This document shows, piece by piece, positions 51,764 to 64,000 of a stretch of 64,000 nt of DNA; position 1 is the stretch's first letter, and each line of letters opens with the position of its first letter. This stretch comes from Osedax fenrisi. Lineage: Eukaryota > Annelida > Polychaeta > Sabellida > Siboglinidae. The DNA lies in assembly GCA_964019155.1 (NCBI GenBank), contig OZ025245.1, forward strand, positions 29,491,045 through 29,555,044, written 5' to 3'. The translations under genes were made by a program, and so were the position numbers. Below the pieces are notes generated by a model. It saw only the letters and a program-made list of their open reading frames with translations, was not told where the DNA came from and did not search any database.

Positions 51764-54565
51764 AGTTTGTTAAGGCAAATTTGATTTTCATTCTTGATTT
51801 TATTAATGAATTTAATCATGACATCATAGCATTAACGGAAACATGGTTTAATGAAAACGACTGTGCAGTCATTTCTTCATTAAAATCAACAGATTATAAT
51901 TTTATTCAAGCTAATCGTGTGTGTGGTCGTACGGGTGGTGGAGTAGGTATACTGTATAAAAAAAGTATTGAACTTGTCAATTCAAGATTATTTGACTTAC
52001 CTAATAGTGAATGTTTAATTTCAAACTTTAAATTAAATTTTTGCAATAATTTTAAATTAATTGTAATTTATAGACCTCCAAGTAATGCTTATTCTTCTTT
52101 CATTGATTGTTTTTTTGAACTTGTTTCCCACATCTCTCTTACTAATACCGTTATTTTAGGAGATTTCAATTTTCATATTGGATCTGATAATACTGCTGCT
52201 CTCTCTTTTAATAATATTTCACAATCTTTATCTTTAACTCAACATGTATCTGAAAGGACACATATATCTAATAATATTCTTGATTTAATTATCAGTTCTA
52301 GTTTTCATCTAAATTATTTAACAATTCTTCCAATTAAATTTCTTATTTCTGATCATTATGCTGTTTCATTCATTCTGAACGTTAATATTAACTGCAATTC
52401 AAATCGAACGATTAGCTACAGAAATATTCGCAATATTGATTATGAATCTTTTAGTACTGATATCAAGTATCATACTAGCTCCAATTTCAACAATATATCT
52501 ATATCTTTTTTAGATCAAATTCTTACTTTTCTACTGAATAAATATGCTCCTTCTAAAAATAAAGTAGTTAGTGATCGTACTAATGAATGGTTCTCGAATG
52601 ATAATTTATATATCAAACGCCAAATGAGAAAAGCTGAAAGAATGTTCAATAAAAACTCAACATCTTTTAACATGATAAATTTAAAAAAGTTAAAATTATC
52701 TTTTAAAAGGAGTATAACTTCTACTAAAAAATAATTTTATAAAAATAAAATTTTAAAGTGTGGTAATAACATGGGCAAGCTTTATGCTTTCACTAATTCT
52801 CTTCTAGGTAAATCTCATCACAAATCTTATCCTAATATTTCTGATGATATTTTATGTAATAATTTTAGTGATTTTTTCATTTCTAAAATTGATATTATTT
52901 ACTCAGTCATTAAAATAAAATTGTCATCCCCTTCTATAAATCAATACAATTATTTGAATAATTCCTCTGAAAATTCTCAAAATACTCATTTAAATCAAAC
53001 TCCTACTCTTACTCATTTTACGCTCCCTTCTAATGTTGACATCTATAATCTTTTAGTTACGGCTTCTTCTGCTTCTCCCTCTGATTCTCTGCCTCTTACT
53101 GTGATGAAATCTTTAGCTAACACACTCACTCCACTTTTTTCTTCAATAATTAATCAATCCCTTATTACAGGTGTTATTCCTTCTATTTTAAAACATTCTA
53201 TTATTACTCCTATTTTAAAGAATAATAGTCTTAATATAAATGAACTCTCGAACTTTCGCCCTATTGCTCAACTACCTTTAATCTCTAAAATTCTCGAAAA
53301 AATTGTTTTTAAACAGATAACTACTTTTATTGATTTTAATAACTTATCCTGTAACTTACAAAGTGCTTTTAGAAATAACCACAGTACAGAAACTGCGATA
53401 ACTCTTATACTAAATGATATATATACATCTTTAGATAGAAATGAGAAAATTCAGATTCTACTTCTAGATCTGTCATCTGCGTTTGATACGCTATCTTTTG
53501 ATATCCTTTCAGATAGACTTTTAGACATTGGTATATCTTCAACTGCTCATGATTTCTTAATAGGATTTGTCACTAATAGAATTTTTTCTGTTAAGATCAA
53601 TAACTCTTATTCTAAATCTCAATCATTTAAGTACGGGGTTCCGCAAGGATCCGTCTTAGGTCCACTTCTCTATATATCTGAACCCAATAACTAATATTAT
53701 CAAATCATTTAAAACATTAAGATTTCATCTCTATGCTGATGATATTCTTATTTATTCTGTTAATAGTAGATTGGTCATGAATAATGAGCTAGTTGAATGT
53801 GCCAATCAAGTGAATAAATGGCTACTTATGAACAAACTTCTACTTAATACTTCTAAAACTGAATTACTGAACTTACCGCATAACTTTAATAACTTCACTG
53901 ATATATTTATTGATAATATTAGAATTATTCCATCACTAAAAATTAAATATCTTGGTATTACTATTGATAATAAATTGAATTTTTATGATCATATGTCAAC
54001 TGTTTGCAGGAAAGCAAATTTTCATTTATATAATATACGATATATAAGAAAGTTCATTAGCAAAGACCTCACTACGATGCTAATTAAAGCAATGGTATTT
54101 TCGTCGACTAATTATTGTAATTCGATATATTTAGGTCTATCCAAAAAATTGAATAAATGAATCTATAGAATTGATCATTCGGCAGTACGATTAATCTATC
54201 AACAACCTTTATTTGATCACTCGAGTGTTACATTGCGTCAACATAATCTTAATATTCTCAACAATATTAATAGAAGCAAATATAGAATTATATGTATAAT
54301 TCATAAATCACTCACTGCAGGTCCTTCATATATTAGAACTTGCCTATCAGTTAAAGTGCCTATCTGTCGTGAACTTCGATCATCTAATGATGTATACTGC
54401 TTACAAGTCAAGAAATCAGTGAAACCAGTAACTTCCAAGAGAGCCTTTCAATACTATGCGCCGCCACTATGGAATTCTCTTCCCTTGAAAATAAGAATGA
54501 TTCCTAATCACGATACCTTTAAATTTAATTTAAAACGTTATTTATTCAATATTGAAAAGTCTTAA
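51764..54565 (+). pseudogene. LINE ORF2, copy b (broken)
   Basis: ORF2 of an endonuclease-RT LINE. The endonuclease shows TETW, YRPPSN, GDFNFHIG, the TH of SERTH and SDHYAV, but the first strand with the Asn of the NARS motif is truncated. RT blocks: FRPIAQLPLISKILEK, QSAFRNNHSTETA, LLLDLSSAFDTL, GVPQGSVLGPLL. A TAA at 52732-52734 replaces a Lys codon of the linker. A 5-bp deletion near 53664 breaks the frame just after motif B. A TGA at 54158-54160 interrupts the C-terminal part. The tail keeps PPLWNSLPLKIR. The TAG repeat is open in the Ser frame into this ORF, which is incidental. Not functional. Confidence 0.9.
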
Positions 54566-54819
54566 TTTATTATTTTTACGTTATTTATGTTATGTATGTT
54601 ATTGATATGTTTTATTTTCCATATGACATTATATCATATGGTTTTTTTTTTATCAATAACCAATATTGCATTTTGCAATGTACAGTTTATAATAATACTA
54701 ATTATTATGTTGTTTATATTCAATTATGTTATTTTTGTTTGTTTGCTTTGTTACACTCTTGAGAACGCCTGGTGTGTTATTTGCAGTGTTTAAATAAATC
54801 GTTTTGATTGATTGATTGA
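51764..54819 (+). mobile_element. CR1/L2-like LINE, copy b (5'-truncated)
   Basis: Begins inside the endonuclease N-terminus and continues through RT, C-terminal block, 3' UTR and (TTGA)n end, bounded on both sides by TAG repeats. It differs from copy c by about seven substitutions, a 5-bp and a 4-bp deletion over 3.06 kb. Confidence 0.93.
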
Positions 54820-56063
<1,244 letters not shown>

Positions 56064-58870
56064 AGTTTGTTAAGGCAAATTTGATTTTCATTCTTGATTT
56101 TATTAATGAATTTAATCATGACATCATAGCATTAACGGAAACATGGTTTAATGAAAACGACTGTGCAGTCATTTCTTCATTAAAATCAACAGATTATAAT
56201 TTTATTCAAGCTAATCGTGTGTGTGGTCGTACGGGTGGTGGAGTAGGTATACTGTATAAAAAAAGTATTGAACTTGTCAATTCAAGATTATTTGACTTAC
56301 CTAATAGTGAATGTTTAATTTCAAACTTTTAATTAAATTTTTGCAATAATTTTAAATTAATTGTAATTTATAGACCTCCAAGTAATGCTTATTCTTCTTT
56401 CATTGATTGTTTTTTTGAACTTGTTTCCCACATCTCTCTTACTAATACCGTTATTTTAGGAGATTTCAATTTTCATATTGGATCTGATAATACTGCTGCT
56501 CTCTCTTTTAATAATATTTCACAATCTTTATCTTTAACTCAACATGTATCTGAAAGGACACATATATCTAATAATATTCTTGATTTAATTATCAGTTCTA
56601 GTTTTCATCTAAATTATTTAACAATTCTTCCAATTAAATTTCTTATTTCTGATCATTATGCTGTTTCATTCATTCTGAACGTTAATATTAACTGCAATTC
56701 AAATCGAACGATTAGCTACAGAAATATTCGCAATATTGATTATGAATCTTTTAGTACTGATATCAAGTATCATACTAGCTCCAATTTCAACAATATATCT
56801 ATATCTTTTTTAGATCAAATTCTTACTTTTCTACTGAATAAATATGCTCCTTCTAAAAATAAAGTAGTTAGTGATCGTACTAATGAATGGTTCTCGAATG
56901 ATAATTTATATATCAAACGCCAAATGAGAAAAGCTGAAAGAATGTTCAATAAAAACTCAACATCTTTTAACATGATAAATTTAAAAAAGTTAAAATTATC
57001 TTTTAAAAGGAGTATAACTTCTACTAAAAAATAATTTTATAAAAATAAAATTTTAAAGTGTGGTAATAACATGGGCAAGCTTTATGCTTTCACTAATTCT
57101 CTTCTAGGTAAATCTCATCACAAATCTTATCCTAATATTTCTGATGATATTTTATGTAATAATTTTAGTGATTTTTTCATTTCTAAAATTGATATTATTT
57201 ACTCAGTCATTAAAATAAAATTGTCATCCCCTTCTATAAATCAATACAATTATTTGAATAATTCCTCTGAAAATTCTCAAAATACTCATTTAAATCAAAC
57301 TCCTACTCTTACTCATTTTACGCTCCCTTCTAATGTTGACATCTATAATCTTTTAGTTACGGCTTCTTCTGCTTCTCCCTCTGATTCTCTGCCTCTTACT
57401 GTGATGAAATCTTTAGCTAACACACTCACTCCACTTTTTTCTTCAATAATTAATCAATCCCTTATTACAGGTGTTATTCCTTCTATTTTAAAACATTCTA
57501 TTATTACTCCTATTTTAAAGAATAATAGTCTTAATATAAATGAACTCTCGAACTTTCGCCCTATTGCTCAACTACCTTTAATCACTAAAATTCTCGAAAA
57601 AATTGTTTTTAAACAGATAACTACTTTTATTGATTTTAATAACTTATCCTGTAACTTACAAAGTGCTTTTAGAAAGAACCACAGTACAGAAACTGCGATA
57701 ACTCTTATACTAAATGATATATATACATCTTTAGATAGAAATGAGAAAATTCAGATTCTACTTCTAGATCTGTCATCTGCTTTTGATACGCTATCTTTTG
57801 ATATCCTTTCAGATAGACTTTTAGACATTGGTATATCTTCAACTGCTCATGATTTCTTAATAGGATTTGTCACTAATAGAATTTTTTCTGTTAAGATCAA
57901 TAACTCTTATTCTAAATCTCAATCATTTAAGTACGGGGTTCCGCAAGGATCCGTCTTAGGTCCACTACTATTCTCTATATATCTGAACCCAATAACTAAT
58001 ATTATCAAATCATTTAAAACATTAAGATTTCATCTCTATGCTGATGATATTCTTATTTATTCTGTTAATAGTAGATTGGTCATGAATAATGAGCTAGTTG
58101 AATGTGCCAATCAAGTGAATAAATGGCTACTTATGAACAAACTTCTACTTAATACTTCTAAAACTGAATTACTGAACTTACCGCATAACTTTAATAACTT
58201 CACTGATATATTTATTGATAATATTAGAATTATTCCATCACTAAAAATTAAATATCTTGGTATTACTATTGATAATAAATTGAATTTTGATGATCATATG
58301 TCAACTGTTTGCAGGAAAGCAAATTTTCATTTATATAATATACGATATATAAGAAAGTTCATTAGCAAAGACCTCACTACGATGCTAATTAAAGCAATGG
58401 TATTTTCGTCGACTAATTATTGTAATTCGATATATTTAGGTCTATCCAAAAAATTGAATAAATGAATCTATAAAATTGATCATTCGGCAGTACGATTAAT
58501 CTATCAACAACCTTTATTTGATCACTCGAGTGTTACATTGCGTCAACATAATCTTAATATTCTCAACAATATTAATAGAAGCAAATATAGAATTATATGT
58601 ATAATTCATAAATCACTCACTGCAGGTCCTTCATATATTAGAACTTGCCTATCAGTTAAAGTGCCTATATGTCGTGAACTTCGATCATCTAATGATGTAT
58701 ACTGCTTACAAGTCAAGAAATCAGTGAAACCAGTAACTTCCAAGAGAGCCTTTCAATACTATGCGCCGCCACTATGGAATTCTCTTCCCTTGAAAATAAG
58801 AATGATTCCTAATCACGATACCTTTAAATTTAATTTAAAACGTTATTTATTCAATATTGAAAAGTCTTAA
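56064..58870 (+). pseudogene. LINE ORF2, copy c (broken by stops, RT domain open)
   Basis: Same domain order as copy b. Stops: TAA at 56330-56332 in the endonuclease (absent from b), TAA at 57031-57033 and TGA at 58463-58465 (both shared with b). Between 57071 and 58465 the RT is uninterrupted: FRPIAQLPLITKILEK, QSAFRKNHSTETA, LLLDLSSAFDTL, GVPQGSVLGPLLFSIYL, HLYADDILIYS, and the LNTSKTELLNLP block. All RT catalytic Asp positions are intact. With the truncated endonuclease and three stops the whole ORF2 is non-functional. Confidence 0.9.
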
Positions 58871-59128
58871 TTTATTATTTTTACGTTATTTATGTTATGT
58901 ATGTTATTGATATGTTTTATTTTCCATATGACATTATATCATATGGTTTTTTTTTTATATATCAATAACCAATATTGCATTTTGCAATGTACAGTTTATA
59001 ATAATACTAATTATTATGTTGTTTATATTCAATTATGTTATTTTTGTTTGTTTGCTTTGTTACACTCTTGAGAACGCCTGGTGTGTTATTTGCAGTGTTT
59101 AAATAAATCGTTTTGATTGATTGATTGA
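56064..59128 (+). mobile_element. CR1/L2-like LINE, copy c (5'-truncated)
   Basis: Same start point, order and (TTGA)n end as copy b, 4300 bp further on. Flanked by TAG repeats. Confidence 0.93.
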
Positions 59129-60485
<1,357 letters not shown>

Positions 60486-60784
60486 TATAGATAAAGTTTC
60501 TAGGTAGACCTACATGTATATGAATTATATCTACAACTATTAATATTAACAATACTAACACACGAATTTTGCTTTTACTGTGTCTGTATATTTAATATAT
60601 TATTATATTCAACTTGTCTGGGTTCGTATATTGTTAACTTGTTTGCATAACTTTGATTTATGATATGTTTATTTTTGCCTGATATTATGTGATAGTCTAA
60701 TATATATAGTGCGTATATGTGTGTACATTGTATATATATATATATATACATTGTTTATACATTATATATATGTGTATGTATATA

Positions 60785-60835
<51 letters not shown>

Positions 60836-60892
60836 TAGTCCTTACATTCATATTTATCTACATTCATAATAATAATTATAAGAACACATATA

Positions 60893-61873
60893 ATGTCTAC
60901 TTGTACTCAATGCTCAATTTCTAATGATGATTATACACTAACGTGTAATTTATGTAAACGTATTATTCACCATACATGCCTTTATGATGCTAAGTGCCTA
61001 CCTGAAAAATGGATTAATGGTAATACTCCATCTAAAGCTGTAATTCAGATATTCTCGAGTATCAATTTTTCATTTACGTGTAATACTTGTATTAACTCAT
61101 CTCATACTAATAGTACTAATAATAACAATAATAATTCTCCTACTTCAAACTCTGATGCATTCACCAATACTGATAATACCGAACCTTCTCTACTATCTAT
61201 TTCTAATAGTATTAATCAAATTAAGACATTACTAACTGAATCTAAAATACCTACTTATGCTGAAAAACTCATTGAATCAAATAAAAATATAATTAAATCT
61301 AACAATTTTATTACTAATAGAATCAAACAATTGCCAATTGCTCAATACACCCATAGTATTGTAATTGAAAACATTCGTTCACTTAAGTCTACAAATAATA
61401 TTATTATTGGTATATTCAATAAAATGAATCTAAACACAAATTCTATCATGAAAGTTAGATATAACTATAATAATATTGAATTATTTGTAAATTCAAAATT
61501 TGCTAAATCACAATTTTTATCTGCAAGAAAATTGTTATCTAACTCTGATTATGCTAGTCTATTTATTAGAAGTTCTCTTGATAATGATACATTACGTCAT
61601 GGAAGAATTCTATATCATGCTCTAAAATCTGACTATATTCATCTTGATGATTATAAATGTGTACTTAATAGATTTAATAATAAATATGAATTACGCTCAG
61701 TTTTAACTAATTCTAATAAAGTTGATTGGTCAAATCAGCCTCTATCAATATCTGATGTCGATTTACTAAAATGGTCCACAAGTTATGACGCATTCATATC
61801 TAATCTAAAATCAATAAGTTCTAAAGATGACTTAACTAATAAAAATAACCACCCTACAACTGATACGCAATGA
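60893..61873 (+). CDS. LINE ORF1 protein with N-terminal PHD-type finger
   Basis: 326 codons from ATG. An N-terminal zinc-binding module has Cys4, Cys7, Cys18, Cys21, His26, Cys29, Cys63 and Cys66, the C4-H-C3 spacing of a PHD finger. A low-complexity Asn/Ser/Thr linker (about residues 70-105) follows. The C-terminal half (about 140-300) contains SIVIENIRSL, LFVNSKFAKSQF and LFIRSSLDNDTLRHGRILYH, resembling the nucleic-acid-binding half of CR1/jockey-type ORF1 proteins. PHD fingers are known in ORF1 of some CR1-group LINEs. Likely role: RNA binding and chaperoning in the retrotransposition particle; the finger may guide chromatin or protein contacts. It ends at a UGA (61871-61873) in the same frame as ORF2. 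Confidence 0.85.
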   Translation: MSTCTQCSISNDDYTLTCNLCKRIIHHTCLYDAKCLPEKWINGNTPSKAVIQIFSSINFSFTCNTCINSSHTNSTNNNNNNSPTSNSDAFTNTDNTEPSLLSISNSINQIKTLLTESKIPTYAEKLIESNKNIIKSNNFITNRIKQLPIAQYTHSIVIENIRSLKSTNNIIIGIFNKMNLNTNSIMKVRYNYNNIELFVNSKFAKSQFLSARKLLSNSDYASLFIRSSLDNDTLRHGRILYHALKSDYIHLDDYKCVLNRFNNKYELRSVLTNSNKVDWSNQPLSISDVDLLKWSTSYDAFISNLKSISSKDDLTNKNNHPTTDTQ

Positions 61874-61882
61874 CTAAACCCT
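61865..61882 (+). promoter_or_regulatory. Putative stop-codon readthrough site between ORF1 and ORF2
   Basis: The context is CAA-UGA-CUA-AAC. UGA followed by CUA is the core of a well-known readthrough signal used by some cellular and viral genes. ORF2 continues in the same frame directly after the stop. Its first in-frame AUG (62036) comes only after the endonuclease Asn13 and Glu40. The overlapping AUG at 61870 is in another frame and closes after four codons. Readthrough giving an ORF1-ORF2 fusion is the simplest expression route. This is inferred, not shown. Confidence 0.6.
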
Positions 61883-64000
61883 GATAACTTACTAACATGT
61901 TCTCTTATTAATGCTCGTTCAGTCAGAGCTAACATTAATTTTATCAATGATTTTAATAATGAATTTAATCATGATATTGTTATACTTACGGAAACCTGGC
62001 TTAATGATGATTCATCTTCAGTGATAGCAGAGCTTATGAATAACTCATATTGCTTTCAACATACACCTCGTGAAGGATCTAAAACTGGAGGTGGAGTTGG
62101 CATTCTATATAGTAAATCAATTAAACTTCTAAGTTATACAAAATATCCTATCTCTAGTTGTGAATGCTCTATAGTTTCATTACGTACAGCTTTAAATAAG
62201 ACTATAAAGTTTATAATCATTTATCGACCCCCATCGAATAACTATATAACTTTTCTAGATGATTTTAATGATCTTCTCACTTCGATTAAATTAAGTAATA
62301 CAATTATTCTCGGTGATTTTAATTTCCAAGTTAATAAAAACAAAACTCCTTCGAAACAACTTATTTCATTATCTAAATCACACTCATTACATCAACATAT
62401 AACTGCACCAACTCATACATCTGGCAATATACTTGACCTAGTTTTTACAATAAATAGCCCTCAACTTATGATTAATATAACAAATACTAACTTTTTAATT
62501 ACTGATCATTATGCCATTACATTTACAATTAATACTCCAATAGATAAATCTCAAATCAATAAAATCAACTACAGAAACATTTCGAAGATACCAATTTCTT
62601 TATTCACTTCTTATGTATCTTCATTAATATCTAATGAGACTACAATTAAGGAATTAAATAAGTATCTAATAGATATGTTAAATAAATTTGCACCAACCAA
62701 ATTAAAGATTATTAAAAGTTCTAAAAACAAATGGTTTAATAACGATACTATTTTGGCCAAAAGGGCTATGAGAACAAACGAACGATATTTCTCAAAGTTT
62801 CCTTCTAATAGCTCTCTAACTGCTCTCATTGAATCCAAAAAATATTTCAAATATTCTATTGAATGTGCAAAGAAAAAATTCTATCTAAATGAAATACTTA
62901 ATAACAGTAATAATATAAGAAAGTTATATTGTATTACAAATTCACTGTTAGGAAAAACGAAAAAGTCTATATTTCCAGATACCCCTTTAGAATTATTATG
63001 TTTTTATTTTGCTAATTTCTTCACTGAAAAATTAAAAAAACTAAGATTAACTTATAACTTTACTTATAACCCACATTTCAATGTAACTCCTCAACACTTA
63101 AACATAAGATTATCGTATTTTATTCCAACTAATCACGAACAAATTTTTGAATTAATTAACCATTCAAAATCTTCTGCTCCACACGACCCAATACCGCTAC
63201 TTCTATTGAAAAAAATGTCACGTATATTAACCATTCCAATTACATTAATCATAAATCGATCAATGTCTACAGGCATAGTACCTCCCGAACTTAAACATGC
63301 AATTATCTCACCAATATTAAAAAAAAATAAATCGAATCACAATTTACTCAATAACTATAGACCTATATCACAATTACCTACCATAGCTAAGATTCTTGAA
63401 AAAATTGTCTCCAACCAACTAAATAATTACCTCCTTACGAATAAACTAATTGACGACTATCAAAGTGCTTACCGCGTTAACCATAGTACCGAAACTACTG
63501 TAATACACGTAATTGATAATATACTTAGATCTCTAGATGTTAATAAACCTATTCAACTACTACTATTAGATCTATCTGCAGCGTTTGATACGCTCGACCA
63601 CTCAATTCTGTATACTAGACTTACTGAAATTGGTCTGGATGATATAGCCCTCGATTGGATGATATCTTTTATCAGTAATCGATCATTCTCTGTTAAAACT
63701 GGGCAATTTTATTCAAAAAATCATACTTTAGAATCAGGTGTCCCTCAAGGTTCTGTTCTAGGACCTATTCTATTTCTGATCTACATAAAACCTTTATCAC
63801 ATATTATCAGGCAATTTAAACATATTAGATATCACCTGTATGCAGATGATATATTAATATATTCTACTTTATCTAGATATAGTTCTATGAATTGCAATGA
63901 TTTATCTAATTGTGCAAATGCTATATATATATGGCTTAATGATAATAAGCTATCATTGAATACCTCAAAATCTGAATTATTAAATATTCCTAGTAATTTT
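61874..64000 (+). CDS. LINE ORF2: AP endonuclease and reverse transcriptase (partial)
   Basis: 709 codons open from the ORF1 stop to the window end, no interruption. Counting from 61874, endonuclease residues are Asn13 (NARS), Glu40 (TETW), Tyr117/Arg118 (YRPPSN), Asp148/Asn150 (GDFNF), His181 (PTHT) and Asp211/His212 (TDHYA), a complete APE-type set. RT blocks: NYRPISQLPTIAKILEK (about 493-509), QSAYRVNHSTET, Asp566 and Asp572 (LLLDLSAAFDTLDH), GVPQGSVLGPILF (622-634), YADD (656-659), and NTSKSELLNIP near the end. Members of the CR1/L2 group nick target DNA and copy their RNA at the nick. The C-terminal part, 3' UTR and insertion site lie beyond the window. Confidence 0.9.

Larger units (their letters stand above)
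60485..64000 (+). mobile_element. CR1/L2-like LINE, element D (5' complete, cut by window end)
   Basis: It starts where TAG tract 4 ends. A roughly 400-bp leader with a TA run (60787-60832) is followed by ORF1 and ORF2, both open to the window edge. ORF2 is clearly related to copies b and c (shared YRPPSN, GDFNF, NSLLGK, LLLDLS-AFDTL, YADDILIYS) but is a distinct subfamily. It is probably a young, potentially autonomous copy; the 3' end is outside the window. Confidence 0.88.

Overview
This window is AT-rich nuclear DNA from a eukaryote, most likely an invertebrate animal. The evidence is spliceosomal introns with GT..AG borders, CR1/L2-type LINEs with a PHD-finger ORF1, decayed Ty3/gypsy elements, several families of short inverted-repeat transposons, and dozens of long (TA)n tracts. 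The LINE genes read correctly with the standard code. The species cannot be named from the sequence. Nothing prokaryotic (operons, CRISPR, rRNA) was seen.

Layout. 0-6 kb: a decayed Ty3/gypsy pol on the plus strand, split by a hAT-type non-autonomous element with an 8-bp target duplication, then a large inverted repeat carrying tRNA-like modules. 7-18 kb: a transposon graveyard, with a Mutator-like transposase remnant, four copies of a MITE family (7-bp target duplications in three), fold-back elements and nested inverted repeats. 18-25 kb: an L2-like LINE 3' fragment (minus strand), a pol tail with its 3' LTR, and an unassigned TA-flanked family. 26-34 kb: three more gypsy fragments, one split by a pogo-like element, and two tRNA-headed SINE copies in opposite orientation.

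34.7-49.5 kb holds the one host-gene candidate. On the minus strand, twelve small open exons with matching splice signals and compatible phases encode a coiled-coil protein. A block of three exons (A-B-C) has been duplicated in tandem with its introns (about 1.9 kb). The introns also hold a 90-bp satellite, a TTAA-flanked MITE and a dead LINE. I do not recognise the protein; both ends are unresolved.

49.6-64 kb is a composite of four (TAG)n tracts (0.56-1.36 kb) alternating with pieces of a CR1/L2-like LINE that ends in (TTGA)n directly against TAG repeats. The order is tract 1, a 3' fragment, tract 2, copy b, tract 3, copy c, tract 4, then the 5' part of a related LINE (D). Copies b and c share the same 5' truncation, the same two disabling stops and the same variant repeat unit in the upstream tract, so the unit (tract plus LINE) was tandemly duplicated. 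Element D is open to the window edge: ORF1 carries a PHD finger, and ORF2 (endonuclease plus reverse transcriptase) follows in the same frame after a single UGA in the context CAA-UGA-CUA, with no usable AUG. This points to stop-codon readthrough.

The most interesting points are the apparently (TAG)n-targeted LINE family, its readthrough-type ORF1/ORF2 junction, and the duplicated coiled-coil exons in which one exon differs only by amino-acid replacements.
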